Origin: Diplosphaera chodatii
Lineage: Eukaryota; Chlorophyta; Trebouxiophyceae; Prasiolales; Stichococcaceae
Reading direction: 5' to 3'
Assembly: GCA_032358165.1 (NCBI GenBank)
Contig: JAALGY010000031.1
Location: forward strand, 2,356,001-2,420,000
DNA length: 64,000 nt
The translations under genes were made by a program, and so were the position numbers. Of this stretch, positions 11,501-24,113 are shown piece after piece (the stretch's first letter is position 1; each line of letters starts with the position of its first letter). Under the pieces are notes generated by a model, which saw only the letters and a list, made by a program, of their open reading frames with translations, ran no database searches and had not been told where the DNA came from.

Positions 11501-14500
11501 GGTTCCTTCCTTCGGGATTGCCAGCCACCTCTCGATGCTCGTATCACGACCGCATTGTGCCTGTCACATTTGAACGAGATCGAGCTATGAGCCGCCAGAC
11601 CCATGAGGACGCAAGGGCACAATATGGGTCTGTGGCTGATTTTCTGAGGGCGCACAGCAGAGAGGGGGTGTTGTCACACCCCTTCCTACAGACTGTACAT
11701 CGCCTAGGCTTTGCACCTCATCCCGCAGCCCTGTACTGAATTGATGCAGCGGTGACGGCGCCGCAGGTGCGACAGACAGCACCAGAGGCAGGGCGCGCAC
11801 CCCGCAGGATCTCAGCGAAGCTCAGGCGCCGCAGCCGGCTCTGCAGCACGGCGGCCTTCTCCCTCTTGCTGAGCGCATCCACTGGAGACCGGGGCTCTGG
11901 GTCCGGCAGCGGCGGCAGCAGCGGCAGCGTCATCACGGGCGTCTTGATGGACAGCGCCGCCGTCATCAGCAATTCCCTGGGCAGCGGCACGAAGTGTGTT
12001 GCAATTTCGTGAATCTGCCTGGTGTGCGTGGTTCCCTGCACACAGCGTTGAGGGCGCCGCTGCTGGGCGTGTGCCAGCCTGACAGCCGCACGATCTGTAG
12101 CACTGCCACTGGGGTGCTGGCAGGCAGTTCACGAGTCGACAGCGCAGCCGCACGCACCGTAGGCGCGGGATGCCGAGCGTGACATTGGCCTCGCCACGCC
12201 CCGCCATGTGGAACGTGTTGAGCGTCATCTGGGTGCTGGGCTCGCCGATGGACTGCGCCGCCAGCACACCCACCGCCTCGCCCGAGACCGCCGCAGCACG
12301 TGCATACTTGAGCTCCATCAGCCGCTGCAGCAGACGACAAAGGAGCTCGTTGTATGGGGCACACATGATGATCATCCTACGCTTTGGCCGGCAGTTCGCA
12401 CAAATGCACTGGCCTCTGCACGCTTTCCCAGGCAGAACACAGACTACTACGTGCGGTGGAGCTGCGCATCAGGAGCTGCGGCAAGCTGGTGGGCCGCACC
12501 CGGAAGCCATTGCCCGAGCGTGGGTCGACCTCCCCGTCTGCTGCGTTGCCAGCATCCTCCGCGTCACTGGCCTTGCGCTTGCGGCCCTGCCCAGTGGAAG
12601 CGCATACACTCAGCAAGAAGCAGCAAAGCAGATACACGTACGACAGTGCAATGCAAGCTGCCAACCTATATGCTGGCTGACAACCCGCCCACCTTGTCCT
12701 TGAGCAGCTTTTCGGGGTTGTCCTCCAGGTAGTCCGCCAGAGAGTCGGCAAAGGCCTCGCTGACGGCGCCCAGCGCCGACGGCAGCGCTGTCGCTGACAC
12801 GGGCGGCTTCTCTGCTTCGGCTGCCAGCGTGGCTGCTGCAGCGTCCTTCCCGCGGCGTGCCTCCCGCCGCAGCCGCTGTCGCTCCCTGCACAATGCATGC
12901 CCAGCACTCAAATTGACAGCAGCATAAACAGAGTTGGTCCACCAGTTTCCGACACGCAAGCTCCTTCACGACTCTCGGTGGACCGTGTGGCCACTCAACA
13001 AGCACCTGACAGGTGTTCTACAGGTCAGGCTCCAGCTGAGGTGCAATGCTCCCACCCCCGTCCACATCATGCATGCTTGGCATTTGCCGTGTCGGCTGGC
13101 AGCAGTATGTGCTGCAAGAAGTCACCTGGCAGCCCGTTGCAGGGCAGCCTCTTGCTGCTGGACTGCCATGGCGCCAGCAGCGGCCTGCGCTTCCTGCAGG
13201 CGCAGCTGCTCCGCAAAGCGGTCGGCATTCGATGCCTGGAAGCCGAACTTGGTCAGGAAGCCCGTCTGCAGCACGTCCACGCCGTCCTCGCCGTACAGGA
13301 ACTGCACCAGAGCCAACCGCAAGCGCAACTTCAGTTGCCAATATACCACACACATGTTTCCCCAGTGCAGCTCAAGCACATCCCAATATCATGGCAAGAC
13401 GTCCAGCAGCGTGCTGACATTCCATGACAGAAGCGAGTGCAGTACGACAGCCACACAGGCATGGCTTCCGACAAACGCCCAGCTGTTGGTGCCGCAGATG
13501 CAGAAGTTGTCATGCTTTTCCCTCAGGTGTGAGACTGCAAGCACCTGCACGATGGAGCCGTCGGTGTCGTCCCGCACAGTGGCGTCGTAGTGCACATGCA
13601 GCGCCTCCAGATTCTTCACCATGCACCGCTGCAGGTACCTGCAAGCGTTACCACACGCTGTTCGAAATGGAAGCAGGAAGCACCGTATGCGGAGAGCGGC
13701 CACTGCTGCACAGACTTTTGCTGCATTGCCAGTTTGGCTTTGCCCACCCAGAGCGGGATGTCTTCACGGTGGTGTCGACCAGCCCCTCACGTCCCGCCAT
13801 GCAGTGGAAATAGTACTCCTACATGATATATGTATAAAATAAAGTTGTTGATCGAGCCTATGTAGGGTGCAGATCAACCTGTGCAGTGGAGGGCGGGCGT
13901 GATCATGCGATTCTGCAGGAGCCTGCAGAAGGCATGCAGACCTGCGGGCGCAGGCCATCCAGGAAGCGGTCACCAACGAAGCCGCCGGAGCGCGCGCCGC
14001 CGTCGTAGGGCGCAAAGCACGGCAGCGTCTTGCCGCTGGACATGCGCGGCACACGCCGCCCCTCCAGCGTCTGCACCCGGCACGGCAGGTCAGCTGTACA
14101 GTTAGGAGCTCTGACATCGAGCAACCATATGTATGCAGCAGACCTTGTTGGCCAGCAGTGAGTTTGGTTATTGCCTGCAGCTTTCACTGCAGGGCATACT
14201 CATCAGCTGCTTTGCTGTGGATGGCAACAACCCATCAATTCATCTGCAATGCTGGCTCACTCACCTGCTGGCCCAGGAGGCAGGAGATCTGCGAGAAGTT
14301 GACTTGGCTGCCCTTGGCGCCAGTGCTCGTCATCAACGCCATGCAGTTGTGCCGGAAGGGCTTCTTCTCACCTCCCGGAAAGCATGCCTATGCATTACAC
14401 CAGCGAGTTGGTGTGACAATCCAACACATCTGGCAGAGCAAGCTGCAGGCGGTTGACTGGGGTGTGCCATGGCAATTGCTGTGAGTTCAGACAGCAGCAC

Positions 14501-17500
14501 AGCAATTGTTGCAGCCAGACGTCCAGTCCCACCCCGACGATGGTGGAGGCGAAGGGATTGATGGCCGACATGGTGCTGGCATCATGCATAGCGCCCCACT
14601 CACGGCTGCCTGCATACTTCTTTGCAAGTGCCGCTTGCACGATGGCCTGCGAATGCTGATTTGAATCATCCTCGCCACCCTGCAGATCAGAAGACAGCGC
14701 CATCAGGCGACCAGCAGCTTGCATACACCACACAGACGTGTGCCTGATTCGAGCACAGTGCAGCAGGGCTGACCAGCTGAGATGCAGGGTTCGGTGCGCC
14801 CTAGTCGATGAGGGCTCCTGGCGTTCAGTCACACATCATACGCTACACAGTGTGCAGGAGCATGTAGTCCGGGGGCCCACCTTGAGCGGGGGCAAGCCAG
14901 CCGCCTCGGCAGACGCGCGCAGGGCGGTGGCATCTGCGCCGAGCAGCACCTCCGACCGCCTGGCCTCTGCCGTTGGGTTCAGGATCACATCATCAATGCC
15001 GCAGGTGAAACCGTTGCCCTGCACGAGCAGACAGTACAGTTGGTGTCTTTGATGCAGTGATTGCATGTGTTAGAGGTACACATCATGGTGGTGTTGGGCT
15101 GGTTCGTAGCTATGGTCTTGCCTGCAGAAAGTGCGTGAACAGCCGTGAGAAGCCGCTGAGCAGGCGCCCAGCCACCACATTGCCGTACAGCTCCTGCTCA
15201 ATACATAGCAGATGTTCCTGCTTACGCACCGCCTCTGAAGCATTGCGCATCTGACGCTCATGGTGATGGTCGAACACTGTGACAACCCTGTGTTTGGTTA
15301 AACTGTTACATTGCCAGACACAGAACAATTTGAAACCGACTGGGAGAGTACATCCAGCCACACCTGCACGCTGTGTACCAGCCCATAGCTGCCAAACTGC
15401 GCCTTGTCCAAGAGCCCCGTCACCATATCGCCGCTTCGGAACTCCATGTACTCCTGCAATACTGCACAAAAAACTTTCACCAGACGGCCCGGCGCTGTCC
15501 CATCCACTATGTAATCAGCAGGTGCATACGCAATACCGCTCCTCCACAGGAACTCCTGCACCTCGCTGCTGGTGACGCCCCAGGCATGGGCCGGCGTCTT
15601 GGCCTTGCAGACCATGCTGACGGGGGCCATGCCGCGCGTGAAGTGGCGCACCACCGCCGACAGCACCTGCAGACATATGCAACATATGCTGTGTAAACAC
15701 ACATGTGATGGTATCACATGAGTGGAGTCTGGTGACACGCCGGTACACCGTACACTTCTTGGCTGCTCCACTTCCATTTGGGGTATGGTTCTGCACTTCA
15801 GACCGCTATGGTGTCGTCAGGCTGCCCGTGCGGACACGGACGCGTCATAGAGTGTGTAACAAGCTGATCATCACCAGTGCCTCCATGTTGATGCCCTTTG
15901 CTGACAGGCTATGCCTCAGAGTTTGCATGTTTTGTCGTCACTGAGCCCTCAGGGGCTGTCAGTCCTATCGATCATTTAGGTTCATCACAGGCAGTGTCAG
16001 CAGGACCTTCAGATGCACCCATGCAGGAATCAGCCTCGGCAGCATGGTTGCTGTTGCGGATGCAGTAAACCTTGCGCTCTCTAGCACAGTGCGCCGGCGC
16101 AGTGTTCAGGCAGTGGGCAGGTTGTCAGCGGCCTTGAATCTCAGGGTTTAGTGACCTGACCTGCTTGCCGGTGTACAGGGGCTGGGGGCGCCAGATGGCG
16201 GGCGGCGGGACACGCAGGCTGCCGACCGCCGCCGCAGCGTCGGCGCCCGGCCGGCTGGAGCAGCAGGCCGCGTACAGCAGCTGCATGTACTGCGCGCGCG
16301 TCAGGAAGGTGTCGCGCTTCGTCAGCAGCACGCCCGCGATGATGTGGTCCTGTTGGCACGGTGTTCAAGCTGTCAAGGTGCCCAAATGTGGACAGCCCAC
16401 CCAGAACAGCAGTGCATTCAGCAGACACGCCAGCTCCGTGCCGCCGGACTGCAATGCACCGATTGTGCTGGCCAGCCGCAGATTTGAAAATGTGTCTCCG
16501 CACCTGGATGAGGCCGCGGATGGGCTTGCCATCAGTTGGCACAATGTACTGCTCGTCTGCGTGCACAATGCCGTAGCCCTCTGCACGCCCCATCTGATCC
16601 TGCACTGACCGTCGGCTGCGTTGGAGGCTGGTTGTTTCAAGGAGCGGGACGCATCCTGAGTGTGCAGTGATGCCTATGCATATGGTGGCCTGTTCTGAAT
16701 GACTGTGATCCCACATGTGCTGCGCACCTGCGGCAGGTGAAGGTTGATCTCGTCTCCATCAAAGTCGGCATTGAACGTCGCGCAGTTGGCGTAGTGCATG
16801 CGGATTGTGCGCTCGCCCTGCACATGCAAGGCTGCGACGTTAACACCTGCACCTGCTCATGCACACCAGCACCTTTCTAGATGCTTTGGACTCGTGGGCA
16901 GTGCCACACCTGTCCACGAGGGTTCAAGCATGTACGGCAGAGGCCTACACTAGCAGCTGCATGGACAACGCATGTAAATTTGAAGGCATTGCCTTGAGCA
17001 CGCGGGCACGGTGGGCCATCATGCCCGGCTTGTGCAGCGTCGGCTGCCGGTTGGTCAGCATCAGGTCGCCGTCCCGCAGGTTGCGGTACACGGTCTTGCC
17101 TTTGCCGGGCTTGGCGGCGGCCGCACTCGCGCGCGCCAGCAGCTGCTTCGCGATCGCATCCCGCTTCTGTGAGCACACCGATACGCACTGTTGTCAGCAG
17201 GACTGGCAGTAGGAGCGGTGCAGCGCATGGATTGTTGGGTTCAAATGCTGCAGCTGTGGGACTTGGCGCACACAACTGCAGTTCAGGGTGCACGATCCAG
17301 CATAGCGGTGTGCACAGCCTCAGCTCCCTGCATGGCATTACCTCAGCAGCGAGTGTGGCGAGGCTGAGCATGCGGCCCTGCTCATCCTCGACTGCCACCG
17401 CGCCAGGCAGCGCATCCGGCCCAGCGCGCACCTGTTGCCAAAATCATTCCTGCTCACAGTGCACCGCAGTGCCCAGCTCTGTCCACTAGCCAGCTTTTGC

Positions 17501-20500
17501 TCGTGGATGCACGCAAGAAGAAGAGTGAGGATGAGGCAGGATCGATTCTCACCGCTGCTGCCAGTGACGCAGCATTCCATGGTGTAACTGGCTCTGGAAA
17601 GGAAAGCCGCTTCGCAAAGTAGGGCGGCACGCCGATCTCACCAGTAGCTGCGCAAGCACCATCCACATCCCGTATGCATCTTAGTGAAAGTGTGACAGCT
17701 TGCCTGCTGCTGCAGGCCCTCGACCGGGGTTATTAAAAGTTAGCAAGCTACAGGTACATAGCCCACACAACCGACTTACCAATGTATGGGTCGGGTGAAA
17801 TGACGGAGCGGCAGGCGAAATTGACACGTTTGCCCATCATGTTCTTTCGGAAGAGGCCCTCCTTCTTCTCCAACTGCTGCCTTATGCCCTACATGGCCCA
17901 CATACTCCAGCTGATGGCAGTTGGTGTAATGTCCCCTGGTTTCGAGAGGACATGCAGACGACATCCAACCTGATGTATCAAGCGAGCAGACGCAAAGCAT
18001 GAGACGCTTACATCCAGGTTGCTCCCCATTCTGTCAGGGACTCACCAAGACGCCCTTGTCGGCAGTTGTGCTGTCGATGAAGCCGTTCACTGACGCCTGC
18101 AGGTCCAGCCACAGCTTCAGCGAACGCGCCAGGCGCGCTGCAGCGATGTCGGCGGCACTTGCATTTGCGGCAGTGACGCTTCAACCTCCGGACAGTGGGT
18201 TTGATGTCACATCCCGCTGGTTTGAGTGGTGCAGGTGCTGCCATTCTTGCGACAGCGCATAGTATTGGCATGCTGCCCACCTGCGCCCTTGTCATCACCA
18301 GCAGGAATAATGTAGGCTGGCTCTGCAGCCAGTGCCTCGAGCTCCAGGTTGGCGGTCACCACCTGCCCCAGCACCGTGTTCTGCGGGTGCTCAAACCTGC
18401 GGGTGGGATGGCACCCGCTCAGACAGGGCCGTAACCTGATGATGCGCAGCGAGCCTGACCTCAGTGCCATTGCACACACGATCATTGCTGCCCAGAAGCG
18501 TTGCTGAACCAGCATTCTGAGGAGCGAGTTCATAAGGAGCTGTTGCAGCATCTCGATGCATGGGACCCAACACACATCGCATGGTTCTGCCCAGAACTCA
18601 CAGGCCATCGCCCATACGCGAGGGCGGGCGGAACTTGTTGGGCGGCACCGCGACAGCGTGCAGGAAGAACATGCGCCAGGAGTCCGCGGCGCCACCCACA
18701 CCCCCCGGCAGCGCGACCCCCGAGCGCTGCGCATCCGTCGCAAAGATGAGCGACAGCAGGTCGCCGTGCCGCGCCCACATCCGCCGCAGCGCTTCCCGCA
18801 CCTGTTCATGCGATGGTTCGAGGGTGCAACCATGTAATGCTGAGGAAGCAACCACATGCGACCACTGCAGGGCATCGGCGCCGACGGTGTGGCTGCAGAT
18901 GTCGGCAGGGCGTATTCATCCCCACCCCCACATCATGTATGGCCAGGCAAGGGCGCTGATGTCCATGTGAATGTGCACCTCTGCCGGTGTCATGAAGCGC
19001 GGCCGGCCCGCCTGCTTCACGGATGCCTGGGCAGCTGCCGCATCGCTGGCCTTCCCGCCTGCAGCAAGCTGTGTTGCAAGCTCCTGCTCCAAGCCGGCAG
19101 CCTCTGCAGCATGCAGACATGAAGAGTCTGCCTCACACTTGTCAGGGTGTACGAGCCAAAACCGCAGACCACAGCAACGGCACGCCACAGAGTGCAGCCA
19201 GGCAAGCTGCCTGCGATAAAAAGGAAGCTGGTACGCACCGCCACTGGCTGCGTCGGAGGGGTTGATCGTGATTGGGCGGAGGATGGTGCCCAGCACTGCG
19301 TTTCTTGCAATCTGTGCTGGTGTCAGCGGCATCTGAAACACTTTGGATGCGCCCTCCCTGCAGCCACAAAGTCAGCTGGTCATTGATGCTCGACTGGTAT
19401 CTCGTGAACGGCATTGCAGGTGCAGTAGGACTGCTTGCTGTGGGCGCACGGGTGCTGAGCGACAAGTTGACATTTTGCCATCAACAGCCAAGCACCTGCG
19501 GATGGTGGGGTTGGATGCCTTGCAGTTGGCGCACTGCTTGAGCGGCATCTGCTTCATCATCTCAGCAATGCAGTCGCGCACGGCCTCGAGTGTGCCAGCC
19601 GTCAGCTTGCCCGCCCGCAGGATTGGCTCCTCCTCTGTATGATCGACAATATAGTGGGCGCGGGCTAGTGGCAGCCATCAGGCGGCATGGCTGCCGTGCA
19701 CACAGAACTCACATGTGCTGCTGCAGCTGATTCCCTTTGCTGTTTCGGAACGGCATCATACAGAATGAAGCATGTGCAAGGTCACCGCCCTGCTACACCC
19801 ACCTGTGGCACCCTTGCCCTTGCTGCCTGGTATGCCGAGAACAGCAGCAGCATCAGTGACTGGGCCAGTGTCCTTGCCCCAGTCCTCATCCATGTCTGCT
19901 GCGTCCCCCTCCTGGTCACAGGGGAGCCCACGCTTCAGCGTGGTGGCAAGACATTATGGATGGCTGTTTGATGCACAGCCTGTAGATGATGCAAGGGCAA
20001 AGCCGATGGCAGCAGCGTGATGTGAGTATATAGATGTCACCGGCACCAGTGCACCTTGCCGATCTTGCCAGCGGCTGAGCGCACTGCGCTGCTGGCGCCG
20101 CCCGCCGCCCCGGTGGCCTCCACCAGCCGGCCCTGCAGGGCAGCCATGCCAATGCCGCTGGGTCCTATGCTCTGCTTTCGGTGTGTACACCATGCTTGCA
20201 GGGTGCAGCACAAGCCACAGCATGAGACGGGCTCTGCAAAATCATGTTCGAAGTGCAGGGCCACCTGCAGCAGCAGGGCCAGCCGCTGGCGATAGCGCGC
20301 CAACAGGGTCTGGTCCATCTTCAGGTGGAAGCAGTGCAGGCACGTGCACCGCAGCAGCTTGAACATCATCCTGCGACATTGACGGCGAAGTTCAATGCAA
20401 TAGGCACGGTTCTCAAGTATTTCAAACAGCCTGTGAGCAGTGATGTGCGCAGCAAACAGCAGCAGCTCACGGAAAAACGAGGGGGTTGAACACGGGGACC

Positions 20501-21134
20501 GCCAGCTCCACATGCCCAAAGTGGCCGGGGCAATGCTGGTAACGCAGCCCACACGTCGCACAGCTGCGGCAGTTGATCATGAGTGTCAGCTTTGACAGCC
20601 TGCTGAGGCTTTTATAACAGCGTCCTTGCATGCAGTGCGTTCATGGCTGCCTGCGGGTCGAGCCATTGCCACATGTAGCGGTGGACTTCGCATGACCAAC
20701 AAGGTTCGATATTCACATCGTGATATGCTCAATCGCCCCCACCTGTCGTGCGTTTCCATCGGCCCCATGGCCGCATCGTATAGGCCATTCGGCACTGCAT
20801 TCTTGAGGTTGTCATACACCAGCGGGCTGGTGACGCGCTTGACGCTGAGCTTGCGAATCTGCAATCAACAGTCACCCGGTAAGCCGAGTCGTGATGCAAG
20901 CGTCAGGAGTCAGCCAGCAAGTAACCGCATGGCGCATGCCAGCCGTCAGGCGCCCATGGGGGCGTTCGGGGGCCTATGCATGCGCGCAGACTTGCTCAGA
21001 CATAAGTCTATCACAGCAAACATATGTGGTATCATCTGATGCCATCGTCCTCCCACCTCCGCATCCGTAAAGAAGCCGAATGTGACGCCTGTGACCTGCA
21101 CAGTGGTCACCTCTTTGGACACCTGCGCACTCAT
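8556..21134 (-). CDS. RPA1: DNA-directed RNA polymerase I largest subunit (A190/NRPA1)
   Basis: Catalytic subunit of RNA polymerase I, which makes pre-rRNA in the nucleolus. Start [17 protein letters not shown] at 21134 (ATG). In order: [18 protein letters not shown] (about 20840); zinc clamp [20 protein letters not shown] (about 20550); [15 protein letters not shown] (about 19290); [18 protein letters not shown] (about 18390); [20 protein letters not shown] (about 17850); [20 protein letters not shown] (about 17080); and catalytic Mg-binding [15 protein letters not shown] (about 16735-16780). Then come [16 protein letters not shown] (16340), [20 protein letters not shown] (14060) and the trigger loop [20 protein letters not shown] (about 12210). 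Acidic jaw inserts span about 10140-11150. The C-terminus is [20 protein letters not shown] (about 8920), then [12 protein letters not shown] and TAG at 8556-8558. Acidic inserts and the GTG-x-F-x-L C-terminus fit Pol I, not Pol II or III. The gene is split by some 25-30 introns. The last intron appears to be GC-AG. Individual splice sites are inferred. Confidence 0.95.
10110..11150 (-). other. Acidic low-complexity exons in the RPA1 jaw (expander-like region)
   Basis: Three consecutive RPA1 exons between the trigger loop and the conserved C-terminus are rich in Glu/Asp: [29 protein letters not shown] and [13 protein letters not shown]. In yeast A190 an acidic DNA-mimicking loop (the expander) sits at this place in the jaw and occupies the DNA cleft in the inactive dimer. 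The alga may have an analogue; that is inference from position and charge. Confidence 0.55.
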
Positions 21135-21376
21135 GCTGCTGTTTGCAGCGGCGTTACCTACCTAACATTGCGCCTTGCACACCGGAGTTCTGAAACTAGT
21201 CGGTTGCACAGCGCAACGGGTGCATACACTGCATGCATGCAGGCTTCGACAAGGAAGCAGACAGGATGCAGCAGCAGGTGTTTGCGGTGGGTTGCACGTT
21301 GCACCGTCCTAGATACGCACTTCCCAATCCTGTCCCAACTCCTTGAGCCGCTGTGACGTATCAAACTACCGGCACA
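21135..21376. promoter_or_regulatory. Compact bidirectional promoter between RPA1 and a small mitochondrial-type gene
   Basis: Only 242 bases separate the two divergent ATG codons, so RPA1 and the gene at 21377 probably share control DNA. No named motif is recognised. Confidence 0.45.
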
Positions 21377-22336
21377 ATGCCTCGTATCGCCTCTCGTCAC
21401 CTGCTGGCCTTGGCAGCAGCCGCAGGATCGCCGGCAGCTGCGAGCGTCTCGCAACTGCAGCCAGCGGCAGCGCTCTGGTCATCTAGGCTCGTCCACACAA
21501 CCTGTAGTCGATCGTGCACATGCTCACTATGCTCAGCCAGCCCCAGGCAGCACCACCTGACATGTGGGTGCGGCAGCTGCCGCACCGTGGCGCTGGGTGC
21601 CTCCAGGGTACCGTCCGGGCGGGCGTGTCTTGCCACCCTTAACGACAGCCAGGGCAAGGTAGCACACGCGGTGTCTTGCTCTCTGAGTTTGCGAATCGGT
21701 GTTGCTACGCGCTTCATCGTAGCTGACGCTGCTGTCACAGAGGCAGACCCTGCCTGCAGATGGACGCGATCAATGATGCAGAGGCCCGAGAGGAGATCAG
21801 CATTGCGCATGACGACGCAGAGACGACGTGAGCTGCTGCTGTGCACCATGTTGTAGCGTTCAAGTGGTGTCAAAGTGCCATTGCCACCGTCGCTGTTACA
21901 GACTTCGACCGCGCAGCTTTAGCAGCGTGATCGCGGTGCAGGTACTTCGACGAAGCTTACCAGGAGGCCAAGCAGGTACAGCCTCGCATCACATAGCAGC
22001 GCCAATGCACTGTTCAGGAATGATGCTAGTCCATACAGCCACAAACAGCTCATTGATCAATGCAGCAGTTCCACTGCAGGCCACCACTGAGGTGCTGACC
22101 ATGTTCGAGGACTTGCTGGCCAGTCTAGACGAGGCGGAGCGGGGCAAGCTTCAGAGGTCCATGGGCATGAAGATGGAACAGCTCAAGGTGGTGACCCTGT
22201 GCTCAAATCTGAAACCCCACCAACTCAGCTGGACTGGCACCCTGTGCCTTGACTTGTGACCGCTTACTCTGAAGCAGAAGGCGGATTTGTTGCTGTGCAG
22301 GCAGAGATGTCACAGCTAGACACACTGCACGATTGA
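21377..22336 (+). CDS. Small conserved algal/plant protein, probably mitochondrial (embryogenesis-like type)
   Basis: Exon 1 starts at the ATG at 21377 and encodes an Ala/Ser/Arg-rich leader (MPRIASRHLLALAAAAG, later LWSSRLVHTTC). It lacks acidic residues and looks like a mitochondrial presequence. The conserved body is split over small exons: MDAINDAEAREEISIAHDDA (21761, ending at GAC|GTGAGC), YFDEAYQEAKQ (about 21941), TTEVLTMFEDLLASLDEAE with RGKLQRSMGMKMEQLK (22082-22190), and AEMSQLDTLHD with TGA at 22334-22336. The body is helical and charged. I recall a plant family annotated 'embryogenesis-like protein' with a similar LQRSMGLKMEQLKAEL core, but that is from memory and the biochemical role is unknown. 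The exon 1 to exon 2 junction is not certain. It is convergent with the OB-fold gene, with 168 bases between stops. Confidence 0.6.
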
Positions 22337-22454
22337 CGTGGGGCAGAAGCCAGGCATCCCATCAATGATACCAACAGACTCAGAGGCTCTAGCTTGTTCT
22401 ATCGTGTTGCAACTAGAGGCTATGCTACCAGCAGAGAGCTGTGGTCCAGGTGGT

Positions 22455-22459
22455 TTACA
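22455..22459 (-). terminator. TGTAA polyadenylation signal for the OB-fold gene
   Basis: TGTAA on the minus strand, about 46 bases beyond the stop at 22505-22507. Confidence 0.4.
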
Positions 22460-22504
22460 CCGGCAAGTCTGAGTGTCTGCATGCCTGCTCTGCTGTACAC
22501 CCCG

Positions 22505-23478
22505 TCAGGAGGCTTCAGGTGGCACATTGACGAGCTCGTACTCCACTAGCGACAGATTGAAGTCCGTCTGCGAGCACACGCAGGATGTCTCAAGACTGTC
22601 AGAGTCAGCCCGTGCCAATGAGGACACAGGTTGGAGCCATTGACATCATGATCATGTACACAACCGTGTGCAGCAGAGAATGACGATGGTCTGACTCCAG
22701 CGCACTCTGCGCGCCTTCAGCACATGGCAGATGACAGGAACAGAGGCTGCATCTACAGAGCCGCTCACCTTTGGCTGGATGCCACTGTTCTCTGATGGCT
22801 CCAGCTTGCCGAACTGGTCAACTGCTAAGCGCATGCAGCCGCGGTACATATCCACCTTAGCGTTGCGCAGCGTCCATGCAGTGCCTGGCTGCAGCTGGTC
22901 CACTGCAGGGCATCAGCTCATATTTACAGGCACGTCGGGGGTGCCTTGTGACGCACAGTCAGGAAACCGATCAACAACTGATCAGTGCTGTGCCGACCGT
23001 CCCGGTTCTATCTGTCTCAACCCATGCAGGAAAGAGCAGGTTGTCAGCAACCAGTGCCGATGACCATCCATATGTTCAACAGGAGCGGGCCTCACCCTGG
23101 TCATTGCGTGCAGTCAGCACCATGACGCCACTGTCATCGCCGACCAGGCATTCTGCGATCCGAGTGGGTTGTGAGCCTGGGCGTCCTTGCCGCGAGGCCA
23201 CCAGCTTCGCTTCGACCACCTGGAAGACGATGCATGCACGCTCTTACGGCAGCATGTTTACACAGGTAGCTGAAGCAGCGCGCCCTCATACAGAAGCACC
23301 GGTTCCGCTGCCGGGATGGTCGATGCGCACGCTTCAGCATCGTAACACGTACAGTAGCTGTTTCAGCATGTGTGGGATGGGTATTGTACACCTTGACGAT
23401 CAGGTTATGGCCTGCTGTGTCGGGTCGAAGCTCTCCGAGTTTCTTGAATACAGCGGGCTGCTTATCCTCTGTGCTCAT
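22505..23478 (-). CDS. OB-fold single-stranded nucleic-acid-binding protein (plant At4g28440 / SOSS-B type)
   Basis: A small one-domain OB-fold protein in four exons. MSTEDKQPAVFKKLGELRP and DTAGHNLIVK (start ATG at 23478); VVEAKLVASRQGRPGSQPTR then IAECLVGDDSGVMVLTARND (about 23105-23225); PGTAWTLRNAKVDMYRGCM and RLAVDQFGKLEP (about 22750-22900); and TDFNLSLVEYELVNVPPEAS, TGA at 22505-22507. Order and motifs match plant proteins annotated 'nucleic acid-binding, OB-fold-like' (GHTLTVKV, RIVECLVGDETG, TARNDQ, RNSRIDMFKGTMRL, NLSLVEYELINV). These are related to the SSB subunit of the human SOSS DNA-damage complex. A role in ssDNA or RNA binding is family knowledge; the exact process here is not shown. 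All junctions keep frame. An upstream in-frame Met at 23550 exists, but the family alignment favours 23478. Confidence 0.85.
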
Positions 23479-24113
23479 TGCCTCTTGCACAGAAGGGATC
23501 AGTAGCGCTGCTCGAAGCACTACCGCTGCAATCGACGCTGTGACAGACACTCTGCAAGTACCAAGATCATATAAGGTAACAGATCACACCCAGCTTTGCA
23601 AGTTCGTCTGGTGCTCAACGTAAGCCGTGATTCTGTTGGCGTCCAATGTTCATGTGACAGTCACTCCAGATGCAAAGCACTTATGCTGGGCATGGCTGCA
23701 CCCAAGCAAGCTGCAACGCCCGGAAAGGCCATATCAATTGGCAGCTGGGTGTGCCGGACCCCAGTGGGACTGAAAGGGGTCCTCACCAGCCAGGTGCCTG
23801 CAGACTGGCATGGTGATGCATGCAGGCAGTGACTGCGCCTGCTGTTATCAGTGCAACATGATTCGTGTCCTGCTGCCACGTGCGCAGTCACAGACGTCAT
23901 GTGATCACACCTTGCTCACTTGCACATAACCCTGACCACACCGCTGACCGCTGCAGCACCAAAACCAGACAAGGCGTGGAGCGCTCATGATAGCATCCCT
24001 TGTTTCAGACCGACCCTGTCTATATCACACCATACGACAACAAGAAGTGCCCCCAAATAATTGAGTAGATTGCAGACAATGACGTCACGTCTATGCCGCC
24101 ACACTGATGAGCC
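23479..24113. other. Intergenic region, OB-fold 5' flank and Alfin-Tudor 3' flank
   Basis: 635 bases between two minus-strand genes. No frame with conserved motifs was seen. In particular there is no Cys/His pattern of a PHD finger downstream of the Alfin-like gene on the minus strand. Confidence 0.5.

Noticed and set aside
15700..16140. A possible separate gene inside RPA1
   Set aside because: This 440-base gap between RPA1 exons has no conserved frame. It is best read as one or two ordinary introns.
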